A stretch of 25,170 nucleotides of DNA from assembly GCA_035455265.1 (NCBI GenBank), contig DATIFK010000181.1:1-25170 (forward strand), given 5' to 3'. Each line of letters opens with the position of its first letter. Position 1 is the stretch's first letter. The notes below the pieces were generated by a model. It had not been told where the DNA came from, did not search any database, and was given only the letters and a program-made list of their open reading frames with translations. Origin of the DNA: MGOM01 sp035455265 (GTDB lineage Bacteria > Chloroflexota > Anaerolineae > Anaerolineales > E44-bin32). This document shows, in pieces, positions 22,032 through 25,170 of the stretch. The position numbers and the translations under genes are program-made.

Positions 22032-22126
22032 TCAGCCGCCGGTGACCAGGGACCCGCGGAGGCCAAGCGGCGACGTGCCGCCACTGACCGCCGGCCACTG
22101 CTGACCGGCCCCTGGTCTTTGACCAC

Positions 22127-22135
22127 TGCTATAAT
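22127..22135 (+). promoter_or_regulatory. Extended -10 promoter (TGCTATAAT) of the HAD/DUF389 pair
   Basis: TGCTATAAT matches the extended -10 element, which does not need a good -35; none is visible. Start of transcription is expected near 22142, 56 bases before the HAD start codon. An inverted repeat, CCCTGCGC-C-TTCC (22136-22148) with GGAAGCGCAGGG (22163-22174), spans the start site. Confidence 0.6.
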
Positions 22136-22197
22136 CCCTGCGCCTTCCACATTTGGACTTAGGGAAGCGCAGGGGTAATCCGTTCGACCGCCCACGA

Positions 22198-22671
22198 ATG
22201 CCGATGATCGAACTCATCATCCCGGGCCGTGAGACCATCCGACTGGACCACCTCGTCTGCGATGTCAACGGCACACTGGCCGTCGACGGCAAGCTGATCG
22301 ACGGCGTCGGCCGGGCCTTGAACGGATTGCGCGATCGCCTGACGCTCCACCTCCTGACCGCCGATACCCACGGCCAACAGTCCACCATCGACCGCCAACT
22401 CGGGGTTCGCGCCGTGCGCGTCCCGGCCGGCGATGAATCTGAAACCAAAGCGGCCTACGTGCGCTCGTTAGGAGAGAGCGTCGTCGCCATCGGCCAGGGT
22501 GCCAACGACGCCGGGATGCTGAAGGCGGCGCGCCTGGGGATCGCCGTCCTGTCGCCCGAAGGCACGGCCGCCGAGGCCCTGGCCGCCGCCGACCTCGTCG
22601 TGCCCGACATCGTCAGCGCGCTCGGGCTGCTCGAGCGGCCGTTGCGGCTGGTGGCCAGCCTGCGTCGATGA
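22198..22671 (+). CDS. HAD-like hydrolase, soluble P-type-ATPase-domain type
   Basis: A 157-residue stand-alone HAD core without a cap domain. The nucleophile motif is CDVNGTLAVDG with Asp22; the second position is Asn rather than the Asp of ordinary phosphatases. This resembles the 'soluble P-type ATPase' phosphatase family, in which DVNGT is typical. Motif II is probably the Thr in LLTADTH, and the metal-binding motif is IGQGANDAGMLKAA. I placed the start at ATG 22198 (ATG 22204 is equally possible), where conserved sequence begins; a longer TTG start at 22153 lacks support. The stop overlaps the next gene in ATGA, so a functional link with the membrane protein is likely. Confidence 0.75.
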   Translation: MPMIELIIPGRETIRLDHLVCDVNGTLAVDGKLIDGVGRALNGLRDRLTLHLLTADTHGQQSTIDRQLGVRAVRVPAGDESETKAAYVRSLGESVVAIGQGANDAGMLKAARLGIAVLSPEGTAAEALAAADLVVPDIVSALGLLERPLRLVASLRR

Positions 22672-23855
22672 GTTTCAACGTCCCGGAACCCCTGCACGAC
22701 CCCGAGAACCTGCCACGGGCGCGCCGGCGGCGGGCGCACCGCATGCTGACGCAGTTGCGCGCCGACGAGCAGGAAACCTTCCTCGAAGAGCTTGCCCATC
22801 ACGTCGCCCCTAACATCGACGTCTATCTGTACGCCATCGCCTCGGGACTGGTGCTCGGGATGGGATTCCGCTTCGATCAGCGCGCCTTGCTGTTCGCCGG
22901 TATGTTGCTGGCGCCGCGCATGGCGGTCGTGACGGGGCTGTCGCTGGCGGCGATCTCCGGTTCACTGCGCTACTTCTTCCGGCAAGTGGCCGGGGTGCTC
23001 GTGGCGACGGCGCTGGCGGGACTGCTCGGAGGGTTGGCCGGCGGGCTGGCGCTCCCAACGGGGACGGCCTCCATCCTCGCCGCCGGGCACATCAAGCTCA
23101 ACATGATCGACTTCTCCTTGCTCGCCGTCGGGGCAGTTCTGATGGCCTACACCCTGGCGCGCTCCGGCGCCGTCCATCCGCTCGCCAGCCTGGCAACGGC
23201 CTACGAGATCCTGCTCCCGGCCGTGGCCGCCGGAATCGGACTGGTCGCCGGCCAGCGTGAACTGATGGCCGGCGGGCTGCTGACGTTGGCCCTGCATCTG
23301 ACCTGGGCGACCGTCGTCGGAATGGCGACGCTGGCCGTGCTCGGCTTTCGGCCTCTGACGGGCAACGGCCACTCGCTGGCCGCGGCCATCGGGTTGATGG
23401 CCGTCATCGGACTCCTGAGCGCGCTCAACCTGGGCGCCTCCGTCCTGGCAGCGGCACCGACACCCACCCCGACCCCAACCATCACGCCGACGCCGACGGC
23501 CACCGCCACGTCGACCCGCACCGCCACACCCACCCGCACCGCGACCGCGACCGCCACCTCTTCTCCGACCGCCACCGCCACCGCCACCATGACCCCGACT
23601 CCGCCTCCGGCTGTGATCTTCGGGACCGGCGGCCTGGGCGCGCTGCTCCGCTCCGAGCCCAACGGCGTGAGCCTCGGCGGCTTGATTGAAGGCTCACAAG
23701 TCTTCGTGCTGGGCGGACCGCAGACCGCCGGCGGGCAGGAATGGTGGCACATCCGTACGTCCTTCGGCCAGGAAGGCTGGGTCCTCGGCGTCTACCTGGC
23801 AACGCTGACGCCGACGCCTTCGATCACGCCTCCGGCTGCCGCGTCGACTTCCTGA
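22668..23855 (+). CDS. DUF389-like membrane protein with Thr/Pro linker and SH3-like C-terminal domain
   Basis: The 395-residue product has three parts. Residues 1-60 are cytoplasmic and charged (RARRRRAHRML). Residues about 50-260 contain several membrane helices with the DUF389 hallmark GLVLGMGFRFDQRALLFAGMLLAPRMAVVTGLSLA. Residues about 262-314 are low-complexity PT/TAT repeats (23455-23610). Residues 315-380 resemble a bacterial SH3 domain (GALLRSEPNGVSLGGLIEGS ... WWHIRTSFGQEGWVLGVYL). Linkers of this type usually span the cell envelope, so the SH3 part probably contacts peptidoglycan outside. ATG 22668 overlaps the HAD gene stop. Function is unknown. Confidence 0.75.
   Translation: MSFNVPEPLHDPENLPRARRRRAHRMLTQLRADEQETFLEELAHHVAPNIDVYLYAIASGLVLGMGFRFDQRALLFAGMLLAPRMAVVTGLSLAAISGSLRYFFRQVAGVLVATALAGLLGGLAGGLALPTGTASILAAGHIKLNMIDFSLLAVGAVLMAYTLARSGAVHPLASLATAYEILLPAVAAGIGLVAGQRELMAGGLLTLALHLTWATVVGMATLAVLGFRPLTGNGHSLAAAIGLMAVIGLLSALNLGASVLAAAPTPTPTPTITPTPTATATSTRTATPTRTATATATSSPTATATATMTPTPPPAVIFGTGGLGALLRSEPNGVSLGGLIEGSQVFVLGGPQTAGGQEWWHIRTSFGQEGWVLGVYLATLTPTPSITPPAAASTS
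23455..23610 (+). repeat. Low-complexity Pro/Thr/Ala-coding tract
   Basis: Degenerate ACC/CCG/GCC codon repeats encode PTPTPT and TATATA runs in the linker of the DUF389 protein. This is a coding microsatellite-like region, prone to length change. Confidence 0.75.
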
Positions 23856-23981
23856 ATCCGCCGACAGCTGTTGGCCCCGGCTCTCAGCGATTCGACGCTG
23901 ACTTCCCAGCCGATGACCAGACCGATGCGAACCCGACAGCCGTGACACCAGCGACGCAGCCATGACCGGCGCCGAGCCCCA

Positions 23982-24950
23982 ATGACCCGTCGCGACCCAG
24001 CCCGCTGGATCCGGACGGTGTCGTTGCTGGCGCTCGTCTGGCTCGCAGGCTGCCAGCCGGCGCCCGCATCTTCGATCGCCGAGCACATGCAGTCGCTCGC
24101 CGACCTGCAGCCCGCCTCGCTGGCAGCGGGAGATCGATTGCGGGTCGTGGCCACGACCACCTTGGTGGCCGACGCGGTCCGACGCGTCGCAGGCGAGGAC
24201 ATCGATCTGACGACCCTGCTGCAGACCGGAACCGATCCGCACGCCTACGAGCCGGCTCCGCAGGATGCCCGTGCCCTGGCGCAGGCAGACGTCGTCTTCC
24301 TGAACGGTTTCGGCCTCGAGAGGTTCCTGGAAGATCGCGTGCTGCTGGCCGCCACAACAGCGCCGTTCGTCTCCCTTTCCGAAGGCATCCGGCCGCTCCG
24401 TCTCGGCGGCGGATCCGGTGAGGAAGACCCGCACGTCTGGCTCGATCCGCGCAACGTCGTGGTGTGGGCCGAGAACGCCGGCGAGGCGCTGGCAAAGCTC
24501 GATCCGATCCATGCCGAAGCCTATCGCGGACGCGCCACGGAGTATCGACACGAGTTGGAGGCGCTGGATCAACGCCTCGCCGACCGGCTGGACACGATTC
24601 CCCCCGAGGCGCGCAAGTTGGTGACCGATCACGACACCCTCGGTTACTTCGCGGCGCGTTTCGGTTTCACCCTGGTCGGCGCAATCGTCCCCTCGGCCAG
24701 CAGCTCGGCGGATGTCTCGGCCCGGGAGTTCGCCGCGCTCGAAGAGGCGGTGCGGCGAGAAGGCGTGCGCGCGGTGTTCAACGCCGCCGAGGTGAATCCG
24801 GATCTGGGTCGGCGCCTGGCGGACGATACGGGCGCAAGGTTCGTCCCCCTCTATCTCGAGTCGCTGACGGGTCCCGACGGCCCCGCGCCGACCTATGTGG
24901 ACCTGATGGAATACGACGTCAAGGCCATCGTTCAGGGACTCTCTCCCTGA
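23982..24950 (+). CDS. Zinc/manganese ABC transporter substrate-binding lipoprotein (ZnuA/TroA family)
   Basis: Captures divalent metal outside the membrane. The 322-residue precursor has a signal peptide ending in the lipobox LAGC with lipidated Cys24. Metal ligands of the cluster 9 family are recognisable: His87 in GTDPHAYEP, His151 in EDPHVWLDP and His217 in TDHDTLGYFAARFG; a fourth acidic ligand probably lies in the C-terminal lobe. The loop before His151 is GGGSGEED, with no histidine-rich stretch, so zinc versus manganese is undecided. ATG 23982 overlaps the stop of a 7-codon ORF (23962-23985) in ATGA; that ORF has no ribosome site. An ATPase gene follows in the same direction after 111 bp. 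Confidence 0.9.
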   Translation: MTRRDPARWIRTVSLLALVWLAGCQPAPASSIAEHMQSLADLQPASLAAGDRLRVVATTTLVADAVRRVAGEDIDLTTLLQTGTDPHAYEPAPQDARALAQADVVFLNGFGLERFLEDRVLLAATTAPFVSLSEGIRPLRLGGGSGEEDPHVWLDPRNVVVWAENAGEALAKLDPIHAEAYRGRATEYRHELEALDQRLADRLDTIPPEARKLVTDHDTLGYFAARFGFTLVGAIVPSASSSADVSAREFAALEEAVRREGVRAVFNAAEVNPDLGRRLADDTGARFVPLYLESLTGPDGPAPTYVDLMEYDVKAIVQGLSP

Positions 24951-24989
24951 CAACGAGTGGCCGGTGCCGAGTAGCCGGCAGGCACAGGG

Positions 24990-25025
24990 GACCATCTGAC
25001 CACCGACCGCCGACCACGGACCGCT
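24990..25025 (+). repeat. Heptanucleotide tandem repeat (GACCACC/GACCGCC/GACCACG/GACCGCT)
   Basis: Four in-phase heptamers at 24998-25025, preceded by the octamer GACCATCT. They lie in the 111-bp gap between the metal-binding lipoprotein and ATPase genes, directly upstream of a -10-like TAGAAT (25033-25038). Confidence 0.65.
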
Positions 25026-25032
25026 CGTAGAG

Positions 25033-25038
25033 TAGAAT
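25033..25038 (+). promoter_or_regulatory. Possible -10 box for the metal ABC ATPase gene
   Basis: TAGAAT 23 bases before ATG 25062 suggests the ATPase may have its own start of transcription despite following the lipoprotein gene. No clear -35 is seen; heptamer repeats occupy its place. Confidence 0.3.
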
Positions 25039-25061
25039 GACTCATCTGGGAAGACGTCCTC

Positions 25062-25170
25062 ATGACCGCGCCAGCGACACCCCACAGCGCCATTCGTCCA
25101 GCGGACCACGACCGCGCCGCGCCGTCGATCCGGGTCGAAGGTCTCTCGGTCCACTTCAACGGCACGCAAG
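25062..25170 (+). CDS. Metal ABC transporter ATP-binding protein (3' partial, first 36 codons)
   Basis: The frame from ATG 25062 reads into IRVEGLSVHFNGTQ at the window end. This is the typical first beta strand and aromatic A-loop region of an ABC ATPase (I-x-V-x-x-L-S-V-x-F/Y). The first 25 residues are a Pro/Ala-rich lead-in. Walker A lies beyond the window. Position after the metal-binding lipoprotein gene suggests the ATPase subunit of the same importer. Confidence 0.75.
   Translation, partial: MTAPATPHSAIRPADHDRAAPSIRVEGLSVHFNGTQ

Noticed and set aside
23962..23985. 7-codon ORF ending in ATGA overlap with the metal-binding lipoprotein
   Set aside because: No ribosome site and too short to judge; likely chance.

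Overview
The window is high-GC DNA (roughly two thirds G+C) with densely packed, overlapping genes and many palindromic intergenic repeats. The gene set (a LysW amino-group-carrier cluster, a sortase fused to a DUF11-repeat surface protein, a DUF389 membrane protein) best fits a member of the Chloroflexota, probably an uncultured Anaerolineae-like lineage. That placement is inferred from gene content, not from a marker gene.

Layout. 1-3213 (+) is the 3' part of a large DUF11-repeat protein ending in a sortase domain. 3278-6857 (+) holds an O-methyltransferase, then mutY, arfB, a 15-codon mini-ORF and a class I aminotransferase in a tightly coupled run. 6960-7394 (-) encodes a small lipoprotein. 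7476-7672 (-) is a frameshifted remnant of the 3' end of lysK. 7753-9282 (+) is a membrane-anchored alkaline-phosphatase-superfamily protein.

The centrepiece is 9326-18024 (-). It reads, in transcription order, promoter, Arg-rich leader ORF, intrinsic terminator, argG, argH, lysW, lysX, lysY, lysZ, lysJ, lysK. The 56-residue carrier LysW (14918-15088) ends in EDWGE and is easily missed because it is so short. LysX, LysZ, LysY, LysJ and LysK would load an acidic amino acid onto LysW, phosphorylate, reduce, transaminate and release it. Because argG and argH are translationally coupled into the same run and no aminoadipate-forming genes are present, the likely product is ornithine, then arginine, rather than lysine. 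The 5' leader has the parts of a classical ribosome-mediated attenuator with Arg codons as sensor.

18074-19444 (-) is an unknown polytopic membrane protein. 19606-21332 (-) is a two-gene ABC-2 exporter. 21333-22197 is a repeat-rich non-coding region with tRNA-Val(CAC), a degenerate tRNA copy and several direct repeats. 22198-23855 (+) is a HAD-like phosphatase coupled to a DUF389/SH3 membrane protein. 23982-25170 (+) is the start of a zinc/manganese ABC importer: the binding lipoprotein and the first 36 codons of the ATPase.
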